A stretch of 64,000 bases of DNA from Streptosporangium becharense (GCF_014204985.1 NZ_JACHMP010000001.1:868001-932000); one strand, 5' to 3'. Positions 9,166 through 17,769 are shown, counted from the first letter of the stretch. Program-made: numbers and translations. Notes: a model not told the origin generated them from the sequence alone.

Positions 9166-9624
9166 TCAGCGTGACGGCGGCTGGACCAGCTCCAGGGTGA
9201 TCTCGTCGGGGTCGAGGAAGTAGCAGGCGAAGCCGCCCGCGTTGATCCCGGCGGTGATCTCGTTGGGCGGCGAGACGAAGCGCACCCCGGCCGCCGTCAG
9301 CCTCGCGTGCTCGGCGCGCGCGTCCTCGACGGTGAGCGCCAGGTGGGCGGCGCCCGGCAGGTGCCGGGAGGGGTCGCGGGCCTCGCCGCGCGGGACGACG
9401 TACTCGACGAGCTCCAGGTCGTGGGTGGAGACCCCGCGCGGCTGGCCGGGTACGGCGAGCTGCGCGATGCGCAGGACGGCGTCGGGGTAGCCGACGAGCC
9501 TGCGGGTGTAGTCGTTGTCCTGGTCCTGCCGGTGCACGAGCGTGAAGCCGAGCAGGTCCCGGTAGAAGGCCACGGACCGGTCGAGGTCGGCGACGGTGAA
9601 GGAGAAGTGCCAGACGCCTCTCAT
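9166..9624 (-). CDS. VOC-family (glyoxalase/dioxygenase fold) protein
   Basis: A 152-residue protein with two beta-alpha-beta-beta-beta modules. It begins VWHFSFTVADLDRSVAFYRDL, with a probable metal-binding His, and has AAHLALTVEDARAEHARL in the second half and a C-terminal Glu in ITLELVQP. Such proteins are metal-dependent lyases, isomerases, epimerases or ring-cleaving dioxygenases. The ATG overlaps the permease stop (ATGA), so it is cotranslated with the importer and probably acts early on the imported compound (inference). The exact reaction is unknown. Confidence 0.85.
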   Translation of the reverse strand: MRGVWHFSFTVADLDRSVAFYRDLLGFTLVHRQDQDNDYTRRLVGYPDAVLRIAQLAVPGQPRGVSTHDLELVEYVVPRGEARDPSRHLPGAAHLALTVEDARAEHARLTAAGVRFVSPPNEITAGINAGGFACYFLDPDEITLELVQPPSR

Positions 9625-10922
9625 CGCAGTGCCTCCTGCTTTCCCGCCTGCTCCGGTTCCGGCGCCGCCTGCGGCGGCTGGGGTGTCTGTGACTCGCGCA
9701 CCCGGCGGACCTGCCGTTGCCGGCCGGCGATGGTGTAGATGGCGGCGGCCACGATGACCACGGTGCCGACGATCAGGCCCTGGTAGTTGGCGCCAAGGTT
9801 GAGCACGTTGAACCCGTTGTCCAGGGTGAACAGGATGAGCGCGCCGACGACGGACTTCAGCACGCTGCCGAGACCGCCGAACAGGGATGTGCCGCCGAGG
9901 ATGGCGGCGGCGAGCACGGTCAGCTCGGTGCCCTGCAGGCCGGTCGGGTTGATGGCGAGCAGCTTGGCGGCGAACAGCACGCCGACGAAGCCGGAGCCGA
10001 GGCCGTTGAGCACGAACGCGCCGATCTTGTAGCGGTCGACGTTGATGCCGGCCAGGCGGGCGGCCTCCGCGTTGCTGCCGACCGCGTACAGGCGGCGGCC
10101 GATCACGGTGTAGCGCAGCACGGCCCAGGTGATCGCGACGATCACCAGCAGGTAGTAGGTGGGCTTGCTCAGCCGCAGCTCGAAGCCGAGCACGGGGCTG
10201 AGCGCGAGGAGGACCACGCCGGCCGCCGCGACGACGGCGCCGCGCAGCGGGCTGCCGCCGGACCGGCGGGCCAGCAGGGCGAGCACGGCCCCGGTGACCA
10301 GGGCGGCCACCCCGGCGACCGCCAGGATGTGCGGGATCGTCCAGTAGCCGGCCTGCAGCGCGATCAGCGCCTGCTGGGCCTCGGGGTCCTTGGCGGTGAT
10401 CGTGCGGCCGTCGGTGACGATGAGCACCAGGCCGCGCACGGCCGTCATGGTGCCCAAGGTGACGATGAAGGCGTTGATGCCGACCCGCTGGACGATCACG
10501 CCGTTGACCGCGCCGCACACCAGGCCGGCGCCCAGCGCGATCGCCATGGCCAGCGGCAGCCCGAGCGAGCTGACCAGGCTGAGCACGGTGGCCGCGGAGA
10601 AGGCGGAGACCGAGGCGACCGACAGGTCGAAGTTCCCGCTGATCAGCACCACCGTGGTGAACACCGCGAGGATGGCCACCAGCGACGACTGGTCGAGGAT
10701 GTTGGTGATGTTGGTCGCGGACAGGTAGTTCGGCCTGCCCAGCTGGGCCGAGAGCAGCGTCAGCACGGTGACGATCAGTATGAGGGCGTAGACCACGCCC
10801 GCGTTGCCGGGCCGCAGCGCGGCGGTCAGCCGCGAGCGCCGCGCGGCCGCGGCGCCGGCACCGGCGGGTGTCCGGGCGGCCGGGGCGCCGGTGGCGGGGT
10901 TCTCAGGCGGCACCCTGCGCAC
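9621..10922 (-). CDS. Ribose-type ABC importer permease
   Basis: A 433-residue integral membrane protein of the RbsC/BPD_transp_2 family with about ten hydrophobic segments. The motif GRRLYAVGSNAEAARLAGI is typical of RbsC-type permeases and contacts the ATPase. It starts with GTG inside the ATPase gene (20-base overlap) and overlaps the VOC gene. The first 35 residues are an Ala/Pro-rich cytoplasmic extension. Together with the ATPase and lipoprotein it makes a complete carbohydrate uptake system. Confidence 0.92.
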   Translation of the reverse strand: MRRVPPENPATGAPAARTPAGAGAAAARRSRLTAALRPGNAGVVYALILIVTVLTLLSAQLGRPNYLSATNITNILDQSSLVAILAVFTTVVLISGNFDLSVASVSAFSAATVLSLVSSLGLPLAMAIALGAGLVCGAVNGVIVQRVGINAFIVTLGTMTAVRGLVLIVTDGRTITAKDPEAQQALIALQAGYWTIPHILAVAGVAALVTGAVLALLARRSGGSPLRGAVVAAAGVVLLALSPVLGFELRLSKPTYYLLVIVAITWAVLRYTVIGRRLYAVGSNAEAARLAGINVDRYKIGAFVLNGLGSGFVGVLFAAKLLAINPTGLQGTELTVLAAAILGGTSLFGGLGSVLKSVVGALILFTLDNGFNVLNLGANYQGLIVGTVVIVAAAIYTIAGRQRQVRRVRESQTPQPPQAAPEPEQAGKQEALR

Positions 10923-12420
10923 CTCCCTCGCCGAATCCGTTGGCCAGCATCAGCAGTTCCTCCTCGGATGTCTCGTGCGCCGGTCGTTCGGCGACGATCC
11001 GGCCCTCGCGGACGACGAACACTCGGGTCGCCACCGCGAGGATCTCCTCGAACTCGCTGCTCGCCACGAGCACGGCGCCGCCCTGGGCGGCGAACCGGCG
11101 GACGAGTTCGAGGATGTCGGCCTTGGCGCCGACGTCGACCCCGGCCGTGGGCTCGTCGAGCATGAAGACCCGGGTCCCGCCGTGCAGCCACTTGCCGAAG
11201 ACGACCTTCTGCGCGTTGCCGCCGGACAGTTCGGTGACCATGGCCTCGGGGCCGGGGCAGACGATGCCGAGGTCGGCGATGACCCGTTCGGCGCGCTCGG
11301 CCTCGGCGCGTTCCCTCGGCAGGGCCCGGCCCGACGCCAGGGACGGCAGGTCGGGCAGGGAGATGTTCTTCCAGATGGGGAAGGTGCCGATCAGGCCCTG
11401 GGCGTTGCGGTCCTCGGGGACCAGGGCCATCCCGGCGGCGACCGCGGCGCGGGGGGTGCGCCGTACCGCCTCGCCGTCGACCAGCACCTCGCCCCGGGCG
11501 CGGGCGTCGGCGCCGTAGACCGCGTGCAGGATCTCCGAACGGCCGGAGCCGAGCAGGCCGGCGAAGCCGACGACCTCGCCGGCGCGCACCTCGAAGGAGA
11601 CGTCCCGCACGCCCGCCGGGGAGCGCAGGTCCCGCACGGTGAGCAGCACGGGGGCGGCGGCGTCGACCGGCGGGGCCGTGCGGCGCTCCACGGCGAGCAG
11701 GTCCCGGCCGACGATCGCCTGCACCAGGCGGTCCTCGTCGTAGGAGGCCGTCTCCCCCTCCTCGACGACCGTGCCGTCGCGCAGGACGGTCACCCGGTCG
11801 GTGAGGGAGAGCACCTCGTCGAGGAAGTGCGAGACGTACAGGAACGCGGTGCCCTGCGCGCTGAGCCGCCTGACCACGTCGAAGACGACCCGGCGCTCGC
11901 CCTCGGCGAGGGAGGCGGTCGGCTCGTCCATCACGACGAGTTCGGCGCCGGTGGCCAGGGCCTGGAGGATGGCGACCATCTGCCGTTCGCCGATGGCCAG
12001 GTCCATCACCTCGGCGTCGGGGTCGATGTCGTAGTTGACGCGCTCCAGCAGCCGGGCGAACTCGGCGCGGCGTGCGCGCGGCAGCCGCCACGGGCCCCGG
12101 GAGCCGAGGAAGACGTTCTCCAGCACGGTGAGGGTCGGCGCGAGCGGCACGTGCTGCATGATCGTCGCCACGCCCGCGTCGCGGGCGGCCCCGGGGGTCC
12201 GCCAGACGACCTCCTCGCCCTTCCACCGCACGGTGCCGGTCGTCGGCGCGTGCGCTCCGGCGATGACCTTGATCATCGTGGACTTCCCGGCGCCGTTGGC
12301 GCCCACCAGGCCGTGCACGCTGCCGGGCAGCACGTTCAACCGCGCACCCCGGAGGGCGACGGTGCCGTTGGGGAACGACTTGCCGACGCCTTCCAGGGAG
12401 AGCAGCGGGGTGGTCACCAT
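10903..12420 (-). CDS. Ribose-type ABC importer ATPase (two nucleotide-binding domains)
   Basis: A 505-residue RbsA-like protein with two fused ATPase domains. The first has Walker A GANGAGKST, signature LAIGERQMVAI and Walker B LVVMDEPTASL. The second has the usual altered P-loop (GLLGSGRSE), signature LSGGNAQKVVFGKWL and VFMLDEPTAGVD. The ATG overlaps the binding-protein stop by 7 bases. It powers import by the adjacent permease. The degenerate second P-loop is normal for this family. Confidence 0.93.
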   Translation of the reverse strand: MVTTPLLSLEGVGKSFPNGTVALRGARLNVLPGSVHGLVGANGAGKSTMIKVIAGAHAPTTGTVRWKGEEVVWRTPGAARDAGVATIMQHVPLAPTLTVLENVFLGSRGPWRLPRARRAEFARLLERVNYDIDPDAEVMDLAIGERQMVAILQALATGAELVVMDEPTASLAEGERRVVFDVVRRLSAQGTAFLYVSHFLDEVLSLTDRVTVLRDGTVVEEGETASYDEDRLVQAIVGRDLLAVERRTAPPVDAAAPVLLTVRDLRSPAGVRDVSFEVRAGEVVGFAGLLGSGRSEILHAVYGADARARGEVLVDGEAVRRTPRAAVAAGMALVPEDRNAQGLIGTFPIWKNISLPDLPSLASGRALPRERAEAERAERVIADLGIVCPGPEAMVTELSGGNAQKVVFGKWLHGGTRVFMLDEPTAGVDVGAKADILELVRRFAAQGGAVLVASSEFEEILAVATRVFVVREGRIVAERPAHETSEEELLMLANGFGEGGAQGAA

Positions 12421-13406
12421 TGCGGGGTGCACTCGGTGACGTTCTCCTTCGTGATCGACGGGGTGTCGTAGGTCACAAAGGCGGCGTCCTGCTTCTGCTC
12501 GCCGGTCAGGTGCTTGTAGAGGGTGGTGAGGGCGAGCTTGCCGAGGTCCTCGGGCTTGAAGCAGACCGTGCCGGCCACGTCGCCCGCGTTGATCGCGTCG
12601 ATGCCGAGCTTGCTGCCCCCGATGCCGATGACCTTGGCCTTGGAGCCGGCGGCCTTGACGGCCTTGGCGCAGCCGACCGACATGTCGTCGGACTGGGCGT
12701 AGAACAGCTCCACTCCGGGGTTGGACGCCAGCATGTTCTGGCAGGCCGACTGGGCCTTGTCCTGCACCCAGTCGCCGGGCTGCCTGGCCACGACCTCGAA
12801 CTTCGCCCCCTTGGCCTCGGCCGACTTGGGGAACTCCTGCCAGCGGTTGACGACCTCGGCGAAGCCGGCCGCACCCTCCACGATGGCGATCTTGCCGCCG
12901 CCGGGCAGGACCTGGGCGGCGATCTCGCCGGCCTTGCCGCCGGCGGCGTACTCGTCCTGGGTGACCAGGGCGACCAGCCCGGGGTAGACGTCCTTGAGCT
13001 GGCGGGTCTTGGGGTCTCCGACCTGGGAGGCCACCGCGACGGTGGGGATGCCCGCGGCCTTGAGCTTGTCGGCCAGGCCCTGCGCGACGCCGGAGTCGAC
13101 CGGCAGGATCAGCACGCCGTCCGGCTGCTGGGCCATCAGGTCCTGGACGTCGTTGCTCTGCTTGTCGGCCTTGCCCTGCGCGTCCAGCTCGACGATCGTG
13201 ACGCCGAGCTTGGCGGCCTCGTCCTTGATGCCCTTGCCGATGGCGGCGGGGAAGGGGAAGCTCAGCCCGAGGTTGGAGACACCGATCGTGTACTGCTTCT
13301 TCCCGCTCTCCTGCGCGGCGCCGTCGGTGCCGGCGGAGCCGGTGGAGCTCGCGCAGGCGGTCGCGCCGACTGCGAGGGCAGCCATCGCGAAGATTGCCTT
13401 CTTCAT
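12414..13406 (-). CDS. Sugar-binding lipoprotein of the ABC importer
   Basis: A 330-residue periplasmic-binding protein of the ribose/autoinducer type. A short signal peptide ends in a lipobox with Cys18 (VGATAC), so the mature protein is membrane-anchored outside the cell. Two Rossmann-like lobes follow, with IGVSNLGLSFPFPAAIGKG at the start and QQPDGVLILPVDSG in the first lobe. A strong AGGAGAAAC site precedes the ATG. It is first in the transport operon and has operator O2 22 bases upstream. Ligand unknown; a sugar, polyol or related small molecule is expected. Confidence 0.92.
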   Translation of the reverse strand: MKKAIFAMAALAVGATACASSTGSAGTDGAAQESGKKQYTIGVSNLGLSFPFPAAIGKGIKDEAAKLGVTIVELDAQGKADKQSNDVQDLMAQQPDGVLILPVDSGVAQGLADKLKAAGIPTVAVASQVGDPKTRQLKDVYPGLVALVTQDEYAAGGKAGEIAAQVLPGGGKIAIVEGAAGFAEVVNRWQEFPKSAEAKGAKFEVVARQPGDWVQDKAQSACQNMLASNPGVELFYAQSDDMSVGCAKAVKAAGSKAKVIGIGGSKLGIDAINAGDVAGTVCFKPEDLGKLALTTLYKHLTGEQKQDAAFVTYDTPSITKENVTECTPQW

Positions 13407-13428
13407 TGTTTCTCCTGGTCACACATGA

Positions 13429-13440
13429 TCAAACGATTGA
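13429..13440. promoter_or_regulatory. LacI-type operator O2
   Basis: TCAAACGATTGA, identical to the copy at 17544, lies 22 bases before the binding-lipoprotein start in the 75-base gap after the E1-beta gene. It implies a separate regulated promoter for the importer. A small ATGG/CCAT hairpin followed by Ts on the minus strand (13459-13442) may partly end the upstream transcript. Confidence 0.78.
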
Positions 13441-13481
13441 CTAAAAAATGGTGATCCATACGCTGCCCGTCCGCGGGACCG

Positions 13482-14477
13482 CTAGCGCGCGCCGCCGCGG
13501 ACGAGCGTTCGCACCTCCCCCGCGATGCGATGGGCGTCCGGGACGAGCGCCTGCGCCAGGATCGGCGCGGCGGGCATCCGGACGTCCGGCGTGCCGATCC
13601 GGATCGGCGGCGCCTGCAACGGCACCCCCGCCCCGGCCACCCGGGCGACGACCTCGGCGCCGAAGCCGCCGGTGACGTTGGCCTCGTGGACCACCGCCAG
13701 CCTGCCGGTGCGGCGGACGCTCCCGACGACCGCGCCGGTGTCGAACGGGTTGAGCCAGGGCGTCTCGATCACCTCGACCCCGATGCCCTCCCCGGCCAGG
13801 GTCCGGGCGGCCTCCACCGCCCGCCAGGTCATCGCACCCCAGGTGACCACGGTGGCGTCGGAGCCCTCGTGACGGAGCCGCGAGCCGCCCGCCGGCGGCA
13901 CCGGGCCGCCGACGGTCACCTCCTGTTTGGCCCCGAAGTAGAGCGTCCTGTTCTCGACCACCAGGACCGGGTCGTCGCTGTGCACCGCCGCGACCAGCAG
14001 GTCGTGGGCGTCCTGCGGGGTGGACGGCATGCACACCCGCAGCCCGGGGACGTGCAGGAAGAGCGCCTCCAGGCACTGGGAGTGCTGCGCGCACGCACCC
14101 GGCCCGTTGCCCTGCTGGGTGCGGATCGTCAGCGGCGCGGTGAGCCGGCCGCCGGAGACGTAGCGGACGTTGGCCGCCTGGTTCACGATCTGGTCGAGCG
14201 CGACGAGTGAGAAGTCGGCCCACATGATCTCGACGATCGGGCGGCGGCCCATCATGGCGGCACCCACGGCGCTGCCGAGGATCGCCGACTCGCTGATCGG
14301 GGTGTCGAACACGCGCTCGCCGTACTGCTTGCGCAGGCCCCGGGTGACGCCGAAGACGCCGCCGGGCACGCCCACGTCCTCGCCGTAGACCAGGGTCTCC
14401 GGCAGTTCCTCCATCAGCCGGTGCAGCGCCGCGTTGACGGCCTCACCGTACGACAGCTTGCGGGTGGTCTCAGGCAT
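13482..14477 (-). CDS. 2-Oxoacid dehydrogenase E1 component, beta subunit
   Basis: A 331-residue protein of the transketolase-like pyrimidine-binding family. GEDVGVPGGVFGVTRGL carries the conserved acidic residue that activates thiamine diphosphate, and the C-terminal transketolase domain starts near residue 200. It overlaps the E1-alpha gene by 8 bases, so the pair should form an alpha2-beta2 enzyme of the acetoin/pyruvate/branched-chain type. No E2 acyltransferase or E3 reductase gene is nearby. The complex may borrow an E2/E3 or use another acceptor. Confidence 0.9.
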   Translation of the reverse strand: MPETTRKLSYGEAVNAALHRLMEELPETLVYGEDVGVPGGVFGVTRGLRKQYGERVFDTPISESAILGSAVGAAMMGRRPIVEIMWADFSLVALDQIVNQAANVRYVSGGRLTAPLTIRTQQGNGPGACAQHSQCLEALFLHVPGLRVCMPSTPQDAHDLLVAAVHSDDPVLVVENRTLYFGAKQEVTVGGPVPPAGGSRLRHEGSDATVVTWGAMTWRAVEAARTLAGEGIGVEVIETPWLNPFDTGAVVGSVRRTGRLAVVHEANVTGGFGAEVVARVAGAGVPLQAPPIRIGTPDVRMPAAPILAQALVPDAHRIAGEVRTLVRGGAR

Positions 14478-15417
14478 ACAGGTGCTCCATGACGGTCGCG
14501 GGGTCGGCGAGCGGGGCGGCCAGCGCGGCCGCGGCGGCGGCCTCGGTCTCGGTCCTGGCCCGGGTCTCCACCGCGTCGATCTCGGCGGCCGGGACGCCGT
14601 CGGCGAGCAGCCCCTCGCGCAGCCGCGCGATCGGCTCCCGGCGCAGGATCCGCTCCATCTCGCCGGGCTGCCGGTAGGCCTCGGCGTCGCCGATGTAGTG
14701 GCCGACGATGCGTTCCGTCATGCACTCCAGCAGGGTCGGGCCGCCGCCCTCGCGGGCGACCTCCACCGCGTCGCGCACGTGGAAGCGGACCGACTCGGCG
14801 TCGTTGCCGTCGATGCGGTAGCCGGGCATGCCGTAGGCGGCGGCCCGGTCGGCCAGCCGCCCGCCCCGGACCATGTCGGCGATCGGGGTCAGCTCCGAGT
14901 AGCGGTTGTTCTCGCAGACGAAGACCACCGGCAGGTCGAAGGCCGCGGCGAAGTTCATCGCCTCGTGGACCGCACCCTGGTTCATCGCGCCGTCACCGAA
15001 GACGGTCACCGCCACCCGGTTGGAGCCGTCGTGGCGACCGGCGAGCGCCGCGCCGCACGCGATCGGGGCACCGGCGCCCACGATGGAGTTCTCGCCGTGG
15101 AAGCCGTACTCGGCGGCGGTGAAGTAGGCCGAGCCGCCCCGGCCGCCGTTGACGCCGGTGGCGCGGCCCAGCAGTTCGGCGAAGAGCGGCTCGGCGGGCA
15201 CGCCGCGGGCGAGCGCCCAGCCGTGGCCCCGGTAGGTCGCGAACAGCGCGTCCTCGGGCTCCAGGGCGTCGCAGGCGCCGACCGGGATGGCCTCCTGCCC
15301 GATGCACAGGTGGACCGAGCCGACGATCGGCCCCTCAAGGCGCAGCTGGCGCACCTTCTCCTCGAAGGCGCGGATGCGCCACATGGCCAGCAGGTCCGCG
15401 AGCCGTCGCTCACTCAT
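14470..15417 (-). CDS. 2-Oxoacid dehydrogenase E1 component, alpha subunit
   Basis: A 315-residue thiamine-diphosphate-binding subunit. The cofactor motif runs from FGDGAMNQGAVHEAMN to CENNRYS, and GGRGGSAYF and FHGENSIVGAGAPIACG are present as in acetoin dehydrogenase and pyruvate dehydrogenase E1-alpha. The start at 15417 overlaps the lyase stop by 8 bases; the longer reading frame upstream lies inside the lyase gene. With the beta subunit it should decarboxylate a 2-oxoacid or cleave an alpha-hydroxyketone. The substrate is unknown. Confidence 0.9.
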   Translation of the reverse strand: MSERRLADLLAMWRIRAFEEKVRQLRLEGPIVGSVHLCIGQEAIPVGACDALEPEDALFATYRGHGWALARGVPAEPLFAELLGRATGVNGGRGGSAYFTAAEYGFHGENSIVGAGAPIACGAALAGRHDGSNRVAVTVFGDGAMNQGAVHEAMNFAAAFDLPVVFVCENNRYSELTPIADMVRGGRLADRAAAYGMPGYRIDGNDAESVRFHVRDAVEVAREGGGPTLLECMTERIVGHYIGDAEAYRQPGEMERILRREPIARLREGLLADGVPAAEIDAVETRARTETEAAAAAALAAPLADPATVMEHLYA

Positions 15418-16759
15418 TGTCGTTCTCCTCCGTCCGCCACGCCGCGAGCGCGACGGCACAGATCGTCTCGGCGTCGCCGATGTAGGACTCGGGGGGAAGC
15501 GGGAGCGGCCCGAGGCTCGCGAGGTCGTCGGGCCCGGCCACCTCCCGCAGGGTGTCGGCGAGCGCGCGGCGGTCCGCCCGCGCCCGGTGGGCGGCCTGGT
15601 AGACGAGGTCGTGCGCCTGCTCGCGGCCCAGCGCGGGGGCCAGGCGCATCATGTACGCCTCCGCCATGATCAGCCCGCCCTCGGCGTCGAGGTTGCCGCG
15701 CATCGCCTCGGGGAAGACCTGGAGTCCCACGGCGACCTCGGCGGCGGTGACCAGGGCACCGGCGGCGAGTTCGGCGAGCTGCGGCACCACGTACCACTCC
15801 ACCTGCCACTCGCCCGCGGCCCGCTCGTGGCCGGCCTCCATCGCCCGGAACACCGCCGAGCTGAGGGCGCCCGCCGTGCCGGACATGCCGATGATCGCCT
15901 CGCAGCCGATCGGGTTGGCCTTCTGCGGCATCGTGGAGGACGCCCCGCGGTGGTGGCCGCCGGCCTCGCGGACCTCGCCGACCTCGGTCCTGGACAGGTC
16001 GACGACCTCCCGGGCGAACCTGGCGGCGGTCGCCGCGACGCTCGCGCAGGCGACGCCGAACTCGGCGATCCCGTCCCTGGCCACGTGCCAGGGCACGTCC
16101 GTCTGGACGAGCCCGAGCCGGGTGGCGACGCCCTTCCTGACCACCGCGGCCTGCTCGCCCATGGCGGCGGAGGTTCCTCCGGCGCCGAAGAGGGAGACGG
16201 CCGGGACGTGCCGCAGCGCGTCGCGCAGCCGCCGCCGCTGGCGGGTGACCTCGGCCAGCAGCACGGCCAGCTTCGCGCCGAACGTGGTGGGGACGGCCTG
16301 CTGGGCGTGGGTGCGCGCGGCCACCACGGTGCCCGCGTGCTCCTCGACCAGGCGGGCGAGGGCGTCGCCGAAGGACTCCAGCAGGACGACCAGGCGCTCC
16401 AGCGCCTCCCTCATCTGCAGGGACAGGCCGCTGTCCATGATGTCCTGCGTGGTCGCGCCGTAGTGGACGCGGCCGTTGGGCCCCTCGGGCAACGCGGCGG
16501 CGATCATCCGCACCAGCGGGAGGATGGGGTAGCCCACGTTCACGGCCTCCCGCCACAGGCGGTCGAGGTCGATGGTGGCGGGCACGCACGCGGCGGCGAT
16601 GGCCTCGGCGTCGCTCTCGTCGATCACTCCGGCCTCGGCCTGGGCCAGGGCGAGGGCGGCCTCGACCCGCAGCCAGGAGAGCACGGTGCTCTCGGCGGAG
16701 AAGATCCCGGCCATCCCGGCGTCGCCGAAGAGGGCGGGGAGCAGCTTGAAGGTCTGCAC
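15410..16759 (-). CDS. Fumarase/aspartase-superfamily lyase (PurB/PcaB-like)
   Basis: A 449-residue helical lyase. The superfamily signature GASSTMPQKANPIG is intact near residues 270-285. HYGATTQDIMDSG and HAQQAVPTTFG, the other two conserved regions, are also present. Its closest look is to 3-carboxy-cis,cis-muconate cycloisomerase and adenylosuccinate lyase-like proteins rather than true PurB of purine synthesis. A GTG start at 16759 lies two bases after the SDR stop and gives the usual family length. It should eliminate or cycloisomerise a succinyl- or carboxylate-containing intermediate of this pathway (inference). Confidence 0.85.
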   Translation of the reverse strand: MQTFKLLPALFGDAGMAGIFSAESTVLSWLRVEAALALAQAEAGVIDESDAEAIAAACVPATIDLDRLWREAVNVGYPILPLVRMIAAALPEGPNGRVHYGATTQDIMDSGLSLQMREALERLVVLLESFGDALARLVEEHAGTVVAARTHAQQAVPTTFGAKLAVLLAEVTRQRRRLRDALRHVPAVSLFGAGGTSAAMGEQAAVVRKGVATRLGLVQTDVPWHVARDGIAEFGVACASVAATAARFAREVVDLSRTEVGEVREAGGHHRGASSTMPQKANPIGCEAIIGMSGTAGALSSAVFRAMEAGHERAAGEWQVEWYVVPQLAELAAGALVTAAEVAVGLQVFPEAMRGNLDAEGGLIMAEAYMMRLAPALGREQAHDLVYQAAHRARADRRALADTLREVAGPDDLASLGPLPLPPESYIGDAETICAVALAAWRTEENDNE

Positions 16760-16761
16760 GG

Positions 16762-17520
16762 TCAGTTCATCTCCAGTCCGCCGTCGACGTTCAGCGCCTG
16801 GCCGGTGATGAACGAGGCGAGGTCGCTGGCGAGGAAGAGGACGGCGGCGGCGAGTTCCTCGGCGCGGCCGGGACGCCGGAGCGGGGAGCGTCCGCTGACC
16901 TCCTGGAGGTAGTTCGCCCCGGCGTCCGGGCCGAAGCGGGCGTCGCGGTCGGCGATGATCTCCTCCCACATGGGGGTGAGGAAGATCCCCGGGCAGACCG
17001 CGTTGACCCGTACCGGGGCGAGCGCCTCGGCGGCCGACTTCGTCAGCGACAGCAGCGCGGTCTTGGTCGCCGAGTAGTGCGCGGCGTTGGGCCGCCCGGA
17101 CCTGGCCGCGACGGAGGCGAGGGTCACGATCGATCCGCCGCCCTGCTCGACCATGCGGCGGCCGACCGCCTGGGTGATCCAGAAGGAGCCGTTGAGGTTG
17201 ACGTCGATGATCCGGCGCCACTCCTGCGGGGTCACCTCCAGCAGGGGCGTGGTGCGCATGACGCCGGCGCAGTTCACCAGGATGTCGATGCGGCCGATCT
17301 CCTCGGCCAGGGCCACCGCCTGCTCGGGGTCGGTGAGGTCGGCGGCCCGGTCGCGTGCCCCCAGGGCGGTCGCGGCCTCGGTCAGCCGCGGTCCCTCCAG
17401 GTCGGAGACGACGAGATCGGCACCGGCGTCGGCCAGCGCGCGGGCACATGCGAGCCCGAGCCCTCCCGCGGCCCCGGTGACGAGCGCCGTACGCCCCGCC
17501 AGGTCGATCGTGACAGCCAT
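16762..17520 (-). CDS. Short-chain dehydrogenase/reductase
   Basis: A 252-residue classical SDR. It has cofactor motif TGAAGGLG near residues 12-19, NCAGV, and the catalytic Ser and YSATK. It ends FITGQALNVDGG, typical of sugar-alcohol and 3-oxoacyl dehydrogenases. The ATG at 17520 is chosen because the longer frame would start at a TTG inside operator O3. It is first in the SDR-lyase-E1 operon. It probably oxidises a hydroxyl group of the imported compound. Confidence 0.9.
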   Translation of the reverse strand: MAVTIDLAGRTALVTGAAGGLGLACARALADAGADLVVSDLEGPRLTEAATALGARDRAADLTDPEQAVALAEEIGRIDILVNCAGVMRTTPLLEVTPQEWRRIIDVNLNGSFWITQAVGRRMVEQGGGSIVTLASVAARSGRPNAAHYSATKTALLSLTKSAAEALAPVRVNAVCPGIFLTPMWEEIIADRDARFGPDAGANYLQEVSGRSPLRRPGRAEELAAAVLFLASDLASFITGQALNVDGGLEMN

Positions 17521-17543
17521 CCCCGGTGTTCCCCCTCGGTAGG

Positions 17544-17555
17544 TCAAACGATTGA
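17544..17555. promoter_or_regulatory. LacI-type operator O3
   Basis: TCAAACGATTGA, within the wider GTCAAACGATTGAC, 23 bases before the SDR start and just downstream of the predicted -10. Confidence 0.8.
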
Positions 17556-17560
17556 CTGGG

Positions 17561-17590
17561 AATGTAGCAGCGTGCTCACAAAGCGGACAA
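17561..17590 (-). promoter_or_regulatory. Promoter of the SDR-lyase-E1 operon
   Basis: On the minus strand, TTGTCC (17590-17585), an 18-base spacer and TACATT (17566-17561). Operators O3 and O4 lie on either side, about 55 bases apart centre to centre, an arrangement suited to repression by a bivalent LacI protein. Confidence 0.65.
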
Positions 17591-17598
17591 GAGGTCGG

Positions 17599-17610
17599 TC
17601 AATCGTTTTT
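17599..17610. promoter_or_regulatory. LacI-type auxiliary operator O4
   Basis: TCAATCGTTTTT matches the consensus TCAA(T/A)CG(A/T)TTGA at 10 of 12 positions. It sits just upstream of the -35 of the SDR promoter. Confidence 0.6.
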
Positions 17611-17769
17611 ATTACGAAGTTCTTCTTCCGTTAACACGCCCCGCGCCGCGCACCGGGGACCGCGTGAGGGCGGAGCAGGGCCACTCCGACCTGGCCGGAC
17701 GTCCGGCCGCCGGGCGGGGAGGCGACACCGGGCGGTCATCCCCGGGTCACCCCGGGGCGTCCCCGGGTG

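Noticed and set aside
15410-16759. True adenylosuccinate lyase of purine synthesis
   Set aside because: The superfamily signature is present, but the operon is catabolic and LacI-controlled and the protein looks closer to cycloisomerase-type members.
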